Shown here in pieces: positions 45,344-56,763 of a DNA stretch of 64,000 nt; the first letter of the stretch is position 1, and the number at the start of each line of letters is the position of its first letter. This DNA is from WRAU01 sp964277385. Lineage in GTDB: Bacteria > Pseudomonadota > Alphaproteobacteria > WRAU01 > Hepatincolaceae. The notes beneath the pieces were generated by a model. It made no database searches. It saw nothing but the letters and a program-made list of their open reading frames with translations, and was not told the origin of the DNA. A program made the position numbers and the translations under genes. The stretch is taken from NCBI GenBank assembly GCA_964277385.1, contig OZ195520.1, positions 1,178,001 to 1,242,000 of the forward strand. The letters run 5' to 3'.

Positions 45344-48058
45344 GTGAGCTTTTTAAAAGAAATACTTTTTAATTTTAAATTGAAAGATCTATTACAACAA
45401 TTTTTTCTTAATAAATATCAATTTAATTACTTTGCCACTGGACATAGTACTTCCTACAAAAACTCTGATTTCTTAGTATTAAAAAGAGAATCTAATAGAG
45501 AAACCTCAGGAAGCAGAAGAAACAGATCTAAATCCAGAGACTCTTCTTACAATGTAGATTCCAAAAAATCAATAGAAAAATCACCAACTAGAGCCTCAAC
45601 TAATGTTGAAACAAATAGGAGGGTTAGATCTGCAAAACCTAGCAATTATGAAAAAAACTTAAGAAAAACTGTGGAATTAAAACCGTCTGATAACTTAGCA
45701 AAAGATTATGATAGTAAGGTTAGACGTGATAAATATTCCTTAGCTAATGAGGTAAAATATGCACAAAACAATAGATTAAAAGGCAACAGTTCTCATTCAA
45801 TGAGAGATATTATAGCAAGAAACAGGGAAAATAGATCTGCTCAAGTAAATAGAATAAAAGGAATGGATGAAGAGCAAATAATAGATTACTTAGATGCAAC
45901 AAGCTCTCAAGTAGAAGGTAGAGGGATTATCAACTCTCAGTTAAAAATTGCTGGTTTATTAATATTTGTTTTAATTGTAATACTATTCTTAATTGGTACT
46001 TTCTTAAATAAAAATAACCCTCTTATTCCATTGGTTCATTCTATTAGTAGACCTCTAACAATACAATTTTTAGATAATAAAGATATAAAAATATTGGAAG
46101 TTAAAAGAAACAATAGAAATCTAACTTCTGATTCTAATATATCTAAAAACTTAGAAAATTCTTTTATTGCTCTACATGCTCTGAATGAACTTATATATCA
46201 AAAATCTAAACAAACAGCCGAAGAAGAAAGGATTCCTGTTGAAAATGTAAAAATAGATCAAGATTATATAAATTTCTTAATCTATGACTATAAAAACTAT
46301 ATTAATTCTCCTAGGGAAACTTTAGTTAGAGCAAATAGAGGTTTTACCTCAAAAGTATTTGATTCACTTATGATTATTCCAAATAAACTTCTTAATTATG
46401 TTAATAATTTATTGGTTGAGGACGAAAATGAAATGCAAATAGGTTTTGAATTAATAAATGAATTTGGTCTAAAAGATCAGCCCCTAACTCCAGATAATAA
46501 AGTTGATACTTATTATATGGAAGAAATTGTTGGTAATAATGGAGTTAACACAAATGAATTTTATGTAATTAATAATTGCGTAATTTTCAAATCTGAAGAA
46601 GATCTTAGCAATCCTAATTGTAAATATTCATCTATAAATATTATAATGAATAAATTATATACTCCAGATAACAGTGGTTTCTTTAGTTATTATTTAAACC
46701 CTATTAAAAACTATCTTCTTATAGATTGGCTAAGAGAAAAAGTTACTTTAGATAAATTCTTATTATTATTCCTTAATATGACATATTTTGGTAACTATCA
46801 AATAGGCTTAAAAGCCTCTTTTACGCAATATTTTGAAAAGTTATCTCCAGATACAATGGACGTTCCTCATTCATTGTACATGATAAAACATCTGTATGAT
46901 AATAATAAAAAGTATTATCCAGATTATGATATAAATATAGAAAATATTTTAGATATGATGATTATAAATGATCATGTTCCTCAAGAAATAAAATATCCAA
47001 TATTAAAAAGAATTGAAGAAATAAGCAAAACAAGAAAATTACCTAGAACATCTTTTGCAATATATTTGGATCAACTGTTTTCTGCTGGATATTCTTATTT
47101 CCCTGATTTTTATGATATTAATGTAAAAACTACTTTTTCTAATGGTTTCCAAAATTCATTAGCATCTATGATTATATCTAAGCTAAAATCTGGAAATATT
47201 CCAACAGGTTCTGCTATTATTATAGAAGATAATAAAATTATATCAGGACTTACAATTAGTTTAATTGATGGTAAATCTCATTATCAAAATATGTATCCCG
47301 AAACTTATGTTTATAATTCTATTAAACCTTTTATGTATTTAGCTTTATTAGAAAATAAAAAAGATATCCCATCTCAATTATTAAAATCTAATTATCAAAA
47401 TTTGATATTTTCTAATAAAAGGATAGAACAAGAAGAAAAACCTTTTATTAATCCAAACTTAACTTTATATAATGAACAAGAAAAAATTTCTATTAAAGAT
47501 TTAGAATTTATAGATGAGAAAAACTTAAATACAATTCCTAATGGTATTAGAAAAAGTCTTGCTGAAAGATTAACTTACCTAGAGAATGAATTTTTAAGTT
47601 CCGTTAGTTTAGACGATTATAAATCTGTTTTAGAAAAAATAAAAATATCTACTAAAAATTCCGATCTATCTATTAGTAACTTATTAAATGGTAATGTTAG
47701 GATTGATCTTTATGATTTAGTTAGATCATATACTGTTTTTACGAAAAATTCTTCTATTATGGAATCTAAAATAATTGATACTATTAACAATAATACACTA
47801 AAAGAATACGAAGCACAAAAATTATTATCCCTAAGAAAAACATACACTGATATGCTTAAAGATATATATTTTAATACTATAATTACTAAGGATGGTTCTG
47901 AATATTTTGTTATGCTTGATTTCCAAACAGCTATAGTTTTTAACGATAGGTACACTATTGCTTTATGGTTAGGAGATTTAAGTGGTAATAAAGAGTTCAA
48001 AGATACTACAGAAAGCCTTGAATCTCTAATAAAAGATGTATTAAATTTATTAAGTTAA
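45344..48058 (+). CDS. Degenerate class A penicillin-binding-protein homologue (predicted pseudoenzyme)
   Basis: The 904-residue protein begins with GTG. A cytoplasmic, disordered, Arg/Ser-rich tail (about 45-195) precedes one transmembrane helix (201-221), and the remainder is periplasmic. Residues 427-505 (CKYSSINIIMNKLYT, LREKVTLDKFLLLFLNMTYF, GNYQIGLKASFTQYFEKLS) align with the end of GT51 glycosyltransferases, but the EDxxFxxHxG catalytic Glu motif and the TITQQ motif are missing. Residues 595-900 follow a PBP1A transpeptidase (VKTTFSNGFQNSLASMI, NGNVRIDLYDLVRSYTVFT). The SxxKP box reads NSIKP, with Asn658 where the nucleophile should be; SxN looks like SLA and KTG like KDG. It is uninterrupted over 904 codons, so it is maintained. 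It lies between tRNA-Arg and ubiT, 15 bp from the latter. A scaffold role in peptidoglycan synthesis is inference. Confidence 0.75.
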   Translation: MSFLKEILFNFKLKDLLQQFFLNKYQFNYFATGHSTSYKNSDFLVLKRESNRETSGSRRNRSKSRDSSYNVDSKKSIEKSPTRASTNVETNRRVRSAKPSNYEKNLRKTVELKPSDNLAKDYDSKVRRDKYSLANEVKYAQNNRLKGNSSHSMRDIIARNRENRSAQVNRIKGMDEEQIIDYLDATSSQVEGRGIINSQLKIAGLLIFVLIVILFLIGTFLNKNNPLIPLVHSISRPLTIQFLDNKDIKILEVKRNNRNLTSDSNISKNLENSFIALHALNELIYQKSKQTAEEERIPVENVKIDQDYINFLIYDYKNYINSPRETLVRANRGFTSKVFDSLMIIPNKLLNYVNNLLVEDENEMQIGFELINEFGLKDQPLTPDNKVDTYYMEEIVGNNGVNTNEFYVINNCVIFKSEEDLSNPNCKYSSINIIMNKLYTPDNSGFFSYYLNPIKNYLLIDWLREKVTLDKFLLLFLNMTYFGNYQIGLKASFTQYFEKLSPDTMDVPHSLYMIKHLYDNNKKYYPDYDINIENILDMMIINDHVPQEIKYPILKRIEEISKTRKLPRTSFAIYLDQLFSAGYSYFPDFYDINVKTTFSNGFQNSLASMIISKLKSGNIPTGSAIIIEDNKIISGLTISLIDGKSHYQNMYPETYVYNSIKPFMYLALLENKKDIPSQLLKSNYQNLIFSNKRIEQEEKPFINPNLTLYNEQEKISIKDLEFIDEKNLNTIPNGIRKSLAERLTYLENEFLSSVSLDDYKSVLEKIKISTKNSDLSISNLLNGNVRIDLYDLVRSYTVFTKNSSIMESKIIDTINNNTLKEYEAQKLLSLRKTYTDMLKDIYFNTIITKDGSEYFVMLDFQTAIVFNDRYTIALWLGDLSGNKEFKDTTESLESLIKDVLNLLS

Positions 48059-48073
48059 AAATATAAGGTATTT

Positions 48074-48787
48074 ATGAGTACTGATACAAAAAATAATTTG
48101 TCTGCAGTTTTAATTTTGGGGATAATTTTTAAACAATTTCCCCTAAAAGTAATACAGCCTTTTTTAGAAAAATCTATAAAAATTATTCAAGATAAACATC
48201 CGAGTATCTTTAATAGATTATCAGAAGAAGAAATAGATTTTGTTATAGATGCTATAGATTTACCTTTTATGTTTTATCTTAAAATATCAAAATCATCCCC
48301 AATACTAAAAGCCATAAAAAAAACAGAAAAACCTTATCCTTCTGCTACAATAAAAGGTACTTTAATTAATTTATTGAGGCTATTTGAAGGAAAAGTTGAT
48401 GGTGATGCTATGTTTTTTTCAAAAGAATTAACAATAGAAGGATCAACCGCGACTACTGTAGCTTTAAGAAATGCTATAGATGGAGAAGATATGTCTATAC
48501 TAAATGATTTATCTGAAATATTTTATCCTTTTGAAGAGTTAGCTAAGCAGGCAGGACTTATTTCTGTAAAAAACTATGTTTCAATTCAAGATGGTATAAA
48601 TAAAATCTCTTCTTCTATTTTAGATCATACTCAAAAAGAAGTTACTTCTTTAAAAAATAGAATTTATGACTTAGAGGAAGAGCTAGATAATATTAATTTA
48701 TCTATCAATAAGCTAAAAAAAGAAGTAATCAGGAAAAAATCTGATTACAATAACACACAAAAAAAGTCTCAACAAATTATAACTTAA
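48074..48787 (+). CDS. ubiT: UbiT-like SCP2-domain protein (oxygen-independent ubiquinone synthesis)
   Basis: UbiT is a lipid-binding SCP2 protein needed to make ubiquinone without oxygen. The domain spans about 30-150 (FMFYLKISKSSPIL, ATIKGTLINLLRLFEGKVDG, DAMFFSKELTIEGSTATTVA) and has the GD(A)xFFxxxLxIEGxT pattern of the family. The 237-residue protein is somewhat long because of a C-terminal coiled coil (about 190-230). Identity rests on this domain and on ubiU and ubiV following directly. Without that context it would only be called SCP2-domain protein. Confidence 0.87.
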   Translation: MSTDTKNNLSAVLILGIIFKQFPLKVIQPFLEKSIKIIQDKHPSIFNRLSEEEIDFVIDAIDLPFMFYLKISKSSPILKAIKKTEKPYPSATIKGTLINLLRLFEGKVDGDAMFFSKELTIEGSTATTVALRNAIDGEDMSILNDLSEIFYPFEELAKQAGLISVKNYVSIQDGINKISSSILDHTQKEVTSLKNRIYDLEEELDNINLSINKLKKEVIRKKSDYNNTQKKSQQIIT

Positions 48788-48799
48788 AAAATAAACACA

Positions 48800-49786
48800 A
48801 TGAAAAAATTAGAAATTGTTTGCCCAGCAGGAACTCCTTCTGCACTAAAGGTAGCTGTTGACGCTGGAGCTGATACTGTGTATTGTGGTTTTAGAAACGA
48901 AACAAACGCTAGAAATTTTCCTGGACTTAACTTCTCTAAAGAAGAATTAAAAGAAGGTATTAGGTACGCTGAATCTAAAGGTTCAAAAGTTTTAGTGGCT
49001 ATAAATACCTATCCTACAGCTGGAAAAATGGACTTATGGCATAAATCCATAGACGACGCAGCTGAATGTGGTGCCTATGCTGTTATTTTAGCTGATATTG
49101 GTTTATTAGAATACGCTCATAAAAATCAACCAAATATTAGAAGGCATTTATCTGTACAAGCTACAGCTTCTTCTGTTGATGCCATAAATTATTTTATAAA
49201 AACTTATAATGTAAGTAGAGTTGTTCTACCGAGAGTTTTAACTTTAAGGCAAATTAAACAATTTCAAGAAAAAACACATGCAGAAATAGAAGTATTTGTG
49301 TATGGAGGATTATGTGTTATGGCTGAAGGTAAATGTTCTTTATCATCTTATATAACAGGAAGATCTCCTAATAAAAATGGTGTATGTTCTCCTGCTGAAT
49401 TTGTGGAATATGAAGATAGAGGTAATTATTTAGTTAGTAAACTAAATAATTCTGTAATTAATTCCTTTAAAAAAGAAGAATCTCCAGGATATCCAACAAT
49501 ATGCAAAGGCAGATTTAATGCTGAAAATGAAGCTTCTTATTGGTTTGATGAACCAAGTTCTTTAAGTATTGTAGATATGTTACCAGAGCTTTTAGATGCT
49601 GGAGTGTGTGCCTTAAAAATAGAAGGAAGACAAAGAGGTAAAGCATATGTAGAAGCTGTTGTAAAACAGTTTAGAACTGCTGTTGATCTTGTTAATCAAG
49701 GAAAAAACTATGATGCTTCATCATTATCTTCATTTTCAGAAGGAAATAAAAATACAACAGGTGCTTACATAAGAAAGTGGTTATAA
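48800..49786 (+). CDS. ubiU: UbiU, peptidase U32 family iron-sulfur hydroxylase subunit
   Basis: UbiU with UbiV hydroxylates ubiquinone precursors using prephenate in place of oxygen. The 328-residue U32 protein starts KKLEIVCPAGTPSALKVAVD. The four 4Fe-4S cysteines are present at 172, 179, 196 and 235 (GGLCVMAEGKCSLSSYITG, GVCSPAEF, TICKGRF), the same spacing as E. coli UbiU (169, 176, 193, 232). It is one base from ubiV and 12 bp after ubiT. Confidence 0.94.
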   Translation: MKKLEIVCPAGTPSALKVAVDAGADTVYCGFRNETNARNFPGLNFSKEELKEGIRYAESKGSKVLVAINTYPTAGKMDLWHKSIDDAAECGAYAVILADIGLLEYAHKNQPNIRRHLSVQATASSVDAINYFIKTYNVSRVVLPRVLTLRQIKQFQEKTHAEIEVFVYGGLCVMAEGKCSLSSYITGRSPNKNGVCSPAEFVEYEDRGNYLVSKLNNSVINSFKKEESPGYPTICKGRFNAENEASYWFDEPSSLSIVDMLPELLDAGVCALKIEGRQRGKAYVEAVVKQFRTAVDLVNQGKNYDASSLSSFSEGNKNTTGAYIRKWL

Positions 49787-49787
49787 A

Positions 49788-50705
49788 ATGAATAATTCTT
49801 ATAAATTGACACTAGGACCTTGCTTATTTAACTGGAAAGTGAACACTTGGCAAGATTTTTATTATAAAATAGCTGATAATTCTCCTATAGATGAAGTATA
49901 TTTAGGAGAAGTTGTTTGCTATAAAAGGTATCCATTTTTTGAAGTAGCTTTTGATAATGTTGTTAAAAGATTAATTGCTGGAGGTAAAAAAGTTCACTTC
50001 TCTAGTTTTTCTTTAATTTTAAGTGATTTAGAAATGAATACTTGTAAAAAACTAATCACAAAAGCACAAAATAATACTTTAATAGAAGTAAATGATGTTG
50101 GTTTATTAGGATTACTAAAAGATAAGCCTTATATTGTCGGCCCAACTGTAAATGTTTATAATGAAGGTACATTAAGGGTTTTAGAAAATCAAGGAGCAAA
50201 AAGATTTTGTTTCCCTTATGAGATAGATAAAGAATCTTTGAAAATTATTGCCAAATCAACAAAACCTGAAACTGAAAAAGAAATCTTTATTTTTGGTCGT
50301 ATGCCCCTGGCTATTGCAGCTAGATGTTATCACTCTAGAATTCATCATACCACTAAAGATGATTGTAAATATGTTTGTGAAAAAGACTATAATGGGAAAA
50401 CTATCTCAACTTTGGTTGATGAAAATTTTTTAACTATAAACGGAACACAAACTATGTCTTATGCTTATAATAATTTAGTTAATGAAATACCTAATCTACT
50501 TAATATGGGAATTAATATCTTCAGAATATCTCCACATCATATGGATATGATAAAAATCATAGATTTATTTAAAAATGTTTTAGATAAAAAAATAGATTCT
50601 AAAGAAGCATTTTCTCAAATGTCTAACCTGCTTCCTGAAAAAGAACCGTTTTCTAATGGCTTTTTCCACGGTAAAGAAGGGAGGAATTACGAGAAATTTG
50701 AATAA
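49788..50705 (+). CDS. ubiV: UbiV, peptidase U32 family iron-sulfur hydroxylase subunit
   Basis: UbiV is the partner of UbiU in oxygen-independent ubiquinone hydroxylation. The 305-residue protein has TLGPCLFNW near the start and the four cluster cysteines at 44, 180, 193 and 197 (EVVCYKR, AIAARCYHSR, DDCKYVCEKD); three of them have the same residue numbers as in E. coli UbiV. With ubiT and ubiU it completes the set. A shadow frame overlaps 50248-50433 and is not a gene. Confidence 0.94.
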   Translation: MNNSYKLTLGPCLFNWKVNTWQDFYYKIADNSPIDEVYLGEVVCYKRYPFFEVAFDNVVKRLIAGGKKVHFSSFSLILSDLEMNTCKKLITKAQNNTLIEVNDVGLLGLLKDKPYIVGPTVNVYNEGTLRVLENQGAKRFCFPYEIDKESLKIIAKSTKPETEKEIFIFGRMPLAIAARCYHSRIHHTTKDDCKYVCEKDYNGKTISTLVDENFLTINGTQTMSYAYNNLVNEIPNLLNMGINIFRISPHHMDMIKIIDLFKNVLDKKIDSKEAFSQMSNLLPEKEPFSNGFFHGKEGRNYEKFE

Positions 50706-51281
50706 AAAATTTGTTTACACATATTAATTAAAAATGATAATTAATACAGAGATGAATATGCTCATTTTATATTATAAAAATATTATAGCTTCTATTTTTT
50801 CAATAAAATATTATTCTGTTATAAAGCTAATTTTTGGTGAAGTATTTATTAGATAAAATAGCATCATAATATGATAGAATCAGTAATTAAAAGTCTTTAA
50901 ATATGTTTTGTAATTATTTTTTAACAAGATTTTTATAAATAATCTAAATAAAATTAGAAATTAAGTAACTAAAATACTTCATAAATTATTACTTTTTCGG
51001 CACTTTTAGTTGTTAGTTTTATAGTAACTAAATATTATATTACTAAAAAATTGAGTTTGTTTTTTTATAATTTATTTAGTTATAATTATGAGACAGAAAT
51101 ATTATAAATGAATTTACTAAATATACTTCTAAATATAAAAATATTAGGCTATAATAGGTTTGTAATTCAAGTTGGTATTTTATGAATTAAATGATATGAT
51201 ATGATTTAATATATTTGAATGATCTAAACAAAAAAAATTATAGTCTAAAATTTAAAGTACTTGTTGTTGCATAACAAAAAA
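50706..51281. other. Gene-free spacer, 576 bp
   Basis: This strongly AT-rich stretch lies between ubiV and tRNA-Ser. I see no sizeable open frame, no clear terminator and no RNA fold. Confidence 0.5.
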
Positions 51282-51371
51282 GGATTGTTGGCCGAGTGGC
51301 TGAAGGCGCACGATTGGAAATCGTGTATAGGGCAAAACCTATCGGGGGTTCGAATCCCCCACAGTCCGCCA
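51282..51371 (+). tRNA. tRNA-Ser (anticodon GGA)
   Basis: The 90-nt class II tRNA has acceptor arms GGATTGT/ACAGTCC with encoded GCCA. The anticodon stem CACGA/TCGTG encloses TTGGAAA (anticodon GGA). A long variable arm (TATAGGGCAAAACCTAT) and the T arm GGGGGTTCGAATCCCCC complete it. A diverged copy of its 3' flank follows the other tRNA-Ser at 58.9 kb. Confidence 0.97.
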
Positions 51372-51380
51372 GTGTTTAAA

Positions 51381-51486
51381 AATCATAAAAATTTCTTAGT
51401 TTTTTCAATTTTTCAAAAAAGGTGTATATCATTTGTCATTTACTGATAATTTTTTAGTAAAAAAATACAATTTATTTTATAAAAAA
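51381..51486 (+). repeat. Dispersed repeat, copy 1, behind tRNA-Ser(GGA)
   Basis: These 106 bp match 58934-59039 without gaps at about 92 positions; the first 28 bases are identical. Weaker similarity goes on for another 60-70 bp. The copy starts 10 bases after the tRNA end. Confidence 0.85.
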
Positions 51487-52038
51487 AAAGATAATATTAT
51501 AAATAAGTACAATATGGCAATTATTTCAAACAATAAAAATCATAATATTCATTCTAAAAACATTGTAATATTTAGTTTTATAAAATAGATTAATCTTTTT
51601 TATCTGATTAATTAATTTAAAAATAATTATAAATGACAAAGTATAAAAAAGAAGTTAAGGAACATATATTGAATCTAAAAAAATTGAGAAAAAGATCTTG
51701 TACTTTCTCTATACAACAAATTGTGAGAATAGAAAAAAATACTTTTATTGATTAAATTATAATTATTATAATATAATTGTAACTTATTAACTTTATTGAT
51801 AAATAAGAACATTAATTTCTATAAAAAATATTACTTGTGAAAAAATAAGGACCTTCAATATATACAACTTTAAGATGTTTAAATGTAGTTTACTAAAAAA
51901 GATATAAGCAACAAATTATAATAATAAAAATAGAAAATAAATTCTACATAATTGATTAAAAAACAAAGTTTCCCTACTATATTCATATATTAAGTCTAAT
52001 TATAACAATTATTAACAAAAATAATTGTTTAAAAATAC
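51487..52038. other. Gene-free AT-rich stretch with a 40-codon frame
   Basis: This stretch lies between the tRNA-Ser repeat and the candidate small RNA. The only feature seen is a 40-codon plus-strand frame at 51633-51755 (MTKYKKEVKEHILNLKKLRK...) of lysine-rich composition. It could be a transposase N-terminal remnant, but nothing confirms that. Confidence 0.4.
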
Positions 52039-52067
52039 TTGCATGTATAAATATTAATTGTTATACT
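52039..52067 (+). promoter_or_regulatory. Promoter of the candidate small RNA
   Basis: The -35 box TTGCAT (52039-52044) and the -10 box TATACT (52062-52067) are 17 bp apart. They are placed to start transcription near 52074, about 63 bp before a perfect terminator hairpin. Confidence 0.6.
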
Positions 52068-52073
52068 AAAATT

Positions 52074-52182
52074 GTCTTGATTATAAATTAATAATAACAA
52101 CTCAAGATGGTAAAAAATTTGATATATATACTTTCTAGTCTATTTTAGATTGAAACCACAACCTAAAATAGACTTTTTTTTG
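52074..52182 (+). ncRNA. Candidate small RNA with a 13-codon open frame
   Basis: A good promoter, a short transcribed interval of about 110 nt and a perfect terminator define a transcription unit with no known gene. It holds one tiny frame (ATG at 52108, MVKNLIYILSSLF) whose stop lies in the left arm of the hairpin. The unit stands on the plus strand facing the rRNA terminator and opposite 5S/23S. It does not resemble tmRNA, 6S, SRP or RNase P RNA. It could be a regulatory RNA or encode a hydrophobic micropeptide. The 5' end is inferred from promoter spacing. Confidence 0.45.
52137..52182 (+). terminator. Strong Rho-independent terminator
   Basis: A perfect 12-bp stem (AGTCTATTTTAG at 52137-52148 with CTAAAATAGACT at 52163-52174) has a 14-base loop and is followed by eight T on the plus strand. 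No annotated plus-strand gene lies within 700 bp upstream. Confidence 0.85.
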
Positions 52183-52411
52183 ATTATTATTTAAAAAAGT
52201 TGATTGCCAATTTTTATATTTTTTGTTTTTATATAAAGACATATCATTTTTTCTCTTTTTGTTTTTACTTTAAATAATAAATATAAAGAATAAAATAATT
52301 AAAAATCTATTTTATTTCTATTATAAGACTGTTTATTTTTACTTAAAATATTTATTACAAAAACCTCTTTATATTTCTATAAAAAAAATTAAAAAAAGAA
52401 AGTACTATTTT

Positions 52412-52447
52412 TATAAAAAAAAACCCCTTTATATTTCTATAAAGAGG
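52412..52447 (-). terminator. Terminator of the 23S-5S rRNA transcript
   Basis: On the minus strand CCTCTTTATA pairs with TATAAAGGGG (one G-U wobble) around a GAAA tetraloop and is followed by nine T. It lies about 180 bp after 5S. A partial copy of the arm (cctctttatatttctat) is repeated near 52364-52380. Confidence 0.8.
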
Positions 52448-52626
52448 TAAAAAGGAGGCAATAAAACTTATATGTCTGTTCTAACTTAAACTTTCTAATT
52501 AAAAAATTATTTCTGAATATTACTATCTTCAATAATTAAAGTGTAAACATCATAGTTTAAATATGTTTTATATTTTAAATGAGATATCATGAGATAAGAA
52601 TTTTTAATAAATTACATCTCTATCTT

Positions 52627-52749
52627 GTAGGTTTGGCAACGACCTTCTCTTCCACGCCTTAAGACGTAGTACCATCGGCGCTAAAGGGTTTCACTGTTGA
52701 GTTCGGGATGGGATCAGGTGTTTCACCTTCGCTATAATTACCAAACCAA
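52627..52749 (-). rRNA. rrf: 5S ribosomal RNA
   Basis: The minus strand reads TTGGTTTGGTAATTATAGCG at the 5' side, then CACCTGATCCCATCCCGAAC, the near-universal 5S core, and ends GGTCGTTGCCAAACCTAC. The two ends pair (helix I), and the flanks TATCTTG/CAAGATA extend the stem as a processing site. It lies downstream of 23S in the usual order. Confidence 0.96.
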
Positions 52750-53034
52750 CAAGATAGAGCGTTAATTATAAAATAAGAAAGAGAGAATAAATATTTACTC
52801 TACAGATGTTATAGAGTCATTATAGTGTTATTTTTCGCATATTTTTTTCAAAATAAGAATTTTTATATCATTTTTTTAAAACTTATTATGTAAGCTATTA
52901 AAAACGGTTTATTTTTTTATAAAGTTAAATTTTTATAATACAAAAAAATATATCCTTAACAATAAAAACATCGTTTTAATTTATAAGTTTAATAATTATA
53001 TTAAATATACTCATAACAATAATTATCACCGAGC

Positions 53035-55795
<2,761 letters not shown>

Positions 55796-55814
55796 TGCTC
55801 GGTGATAATTATTG

Positions 55815-56095
55815 CTCCTACATGTCTCTATAAACACATCAAATCTATAACTTGTATTTTATAATATAACACAAACTATTCTCTAAAGTAATCATATCTG
55901 ACACCAAAAAACAATCATTACACCAGAACTCTACAACATCCACTTTCAGTAAATATTGTTCTCTCTCTTTCTTTTTCCTAGATACACATACCTCACAGTA
56001 CACATAAACCACTAACTACCAACTATCTTATTCTCTCAGCTAAAAATGACACTCTAAATCTTCCAATTTAAAACCTCTCTCTCAGCTACCAACAT
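55815..56095 (-). other. 23S rRNA leader region
   Basis: About 280 bp lie between the predicted rRNA promoter and the 23S processing stem. They are relatively rich in GAGAGA and CTGAGAG motifs on the transcribed strand. No tRNA-Ile or tRNA-Ala and no 16S sequence is present. Confidence 0.6.
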
Positions 56096-56124
56096 AATCT
56101 AACTCTTTCGGATGCCTTTGTCAA
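56096..56124 (-). promoter_or_regulatory. Promoter of the 23S-5S rRNA operon
   Basis: On the minus strand a perfect -35 box TTGACA (56119-56124) is followed after 17 bp by TAGATT (56096-56101). It is oriented to drive 23S, about 300 bp downstream. It shows that 23S has its own promoter and is not read from a 16S operon. Confidence 0.6.
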
Positions 56125-56281
56125 TAACTTTTAATGCTTTTTTTTGTTTTTTATAAAAATCCTTTATTTAACTAGCTTACAAGGCCTATGTTTTATACAT
56201 TATTTTTAAAAAATCATAGAAAAAATATATTAAACATGTTACATTACTAAGTAATCTAATTAATTAGTGGAGAAATTTTTT

Positions 56282-56746
56282 ATGGTAGTTACCTCATCTC
56301 AGGTTTTAATTTTTATTTGTGTTCTATTTTTTATAGCCTTTAATTGGATAGCTATTTACCTGTATAAAGAAAATTATTCTTATAAAAAAATTCCTATTGA
56401 TAATCCGGAATTAACTTGGCAGATTCTTTCCGATATTCCTAGATATAAAGATTGGTGGTCTAAATTTTTTACTATTGATCATATACAAAATCATGTAAAA
56501 GTAAAAGAAAAGAGAGATGGGTTTATTTTGAAGCTTCGTGTTGTTAATATTTCTAAGACTATTTCTGAAGAGAATTGGATATTCCTTAATATTACTAAAA
56601 ATGAAAAAAACACACTTCTTATTAGGAAAGAAACAAAAACCACTTCTAATCTAAGGAATTTTGTGAATAAATATTATTTGAATACACTTGATATTAAATC
56701 TTTCATTATAGATTTAAAAAAAGAACAAGAATCATATGAAGGGTAA
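56282..56746 (+). CDS. Membrane-anchored SRPBCC (START-like) protein
   Basis: The protein (154 residues from the chosen start) has one N-terminal membrane helix (about 5-26) followed by an SRPBCC/polyketide-cyclase-like segment: NPELTWQILSDIPRYKDWWS is the typical helix-plus-W turn of that fold. It ends with beta strands that read FILKLRVVNISKTI and NWIFLNITKN. SRPBCC proteins bind hydrophobic ligands; no substrate can be named. The frame opens with GTG at 56267, but that GTGGAG makes a good ribosome-binding site for the ATG at 56282. It lies 17 bp before comEC. Confidence 0.7.
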   Translation: MVVTSSQVLIFICVLFFIAFNWIAIYLYKENYSYKKIPIDNPELTWQILSDIPRYKDWWSKFFTIDHIQNHVKVKEKRDGFILKLRVVNISKTISEENWIFLNITKNEKNTLLIRKETKTTSNLRNFVNKYYLNTLDIKSFIIDLKKEQESYEG

Positions 56747-56763
56747 ATAATAAAAATAATTTT

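Noticed and set aside
51261..51446. 61-codon frame over tRNA-Ser(GGA)
   Set aside because: It reads through the tRNA gene; the cloverleaf explains the sequence.
51633..51755. 40-codon lysine-rich frame, possible transposase N-terminus
   Set aside because: It is too short and lacks a recognisable motif; no inverted repeats or other transposase pieces lie nearby.
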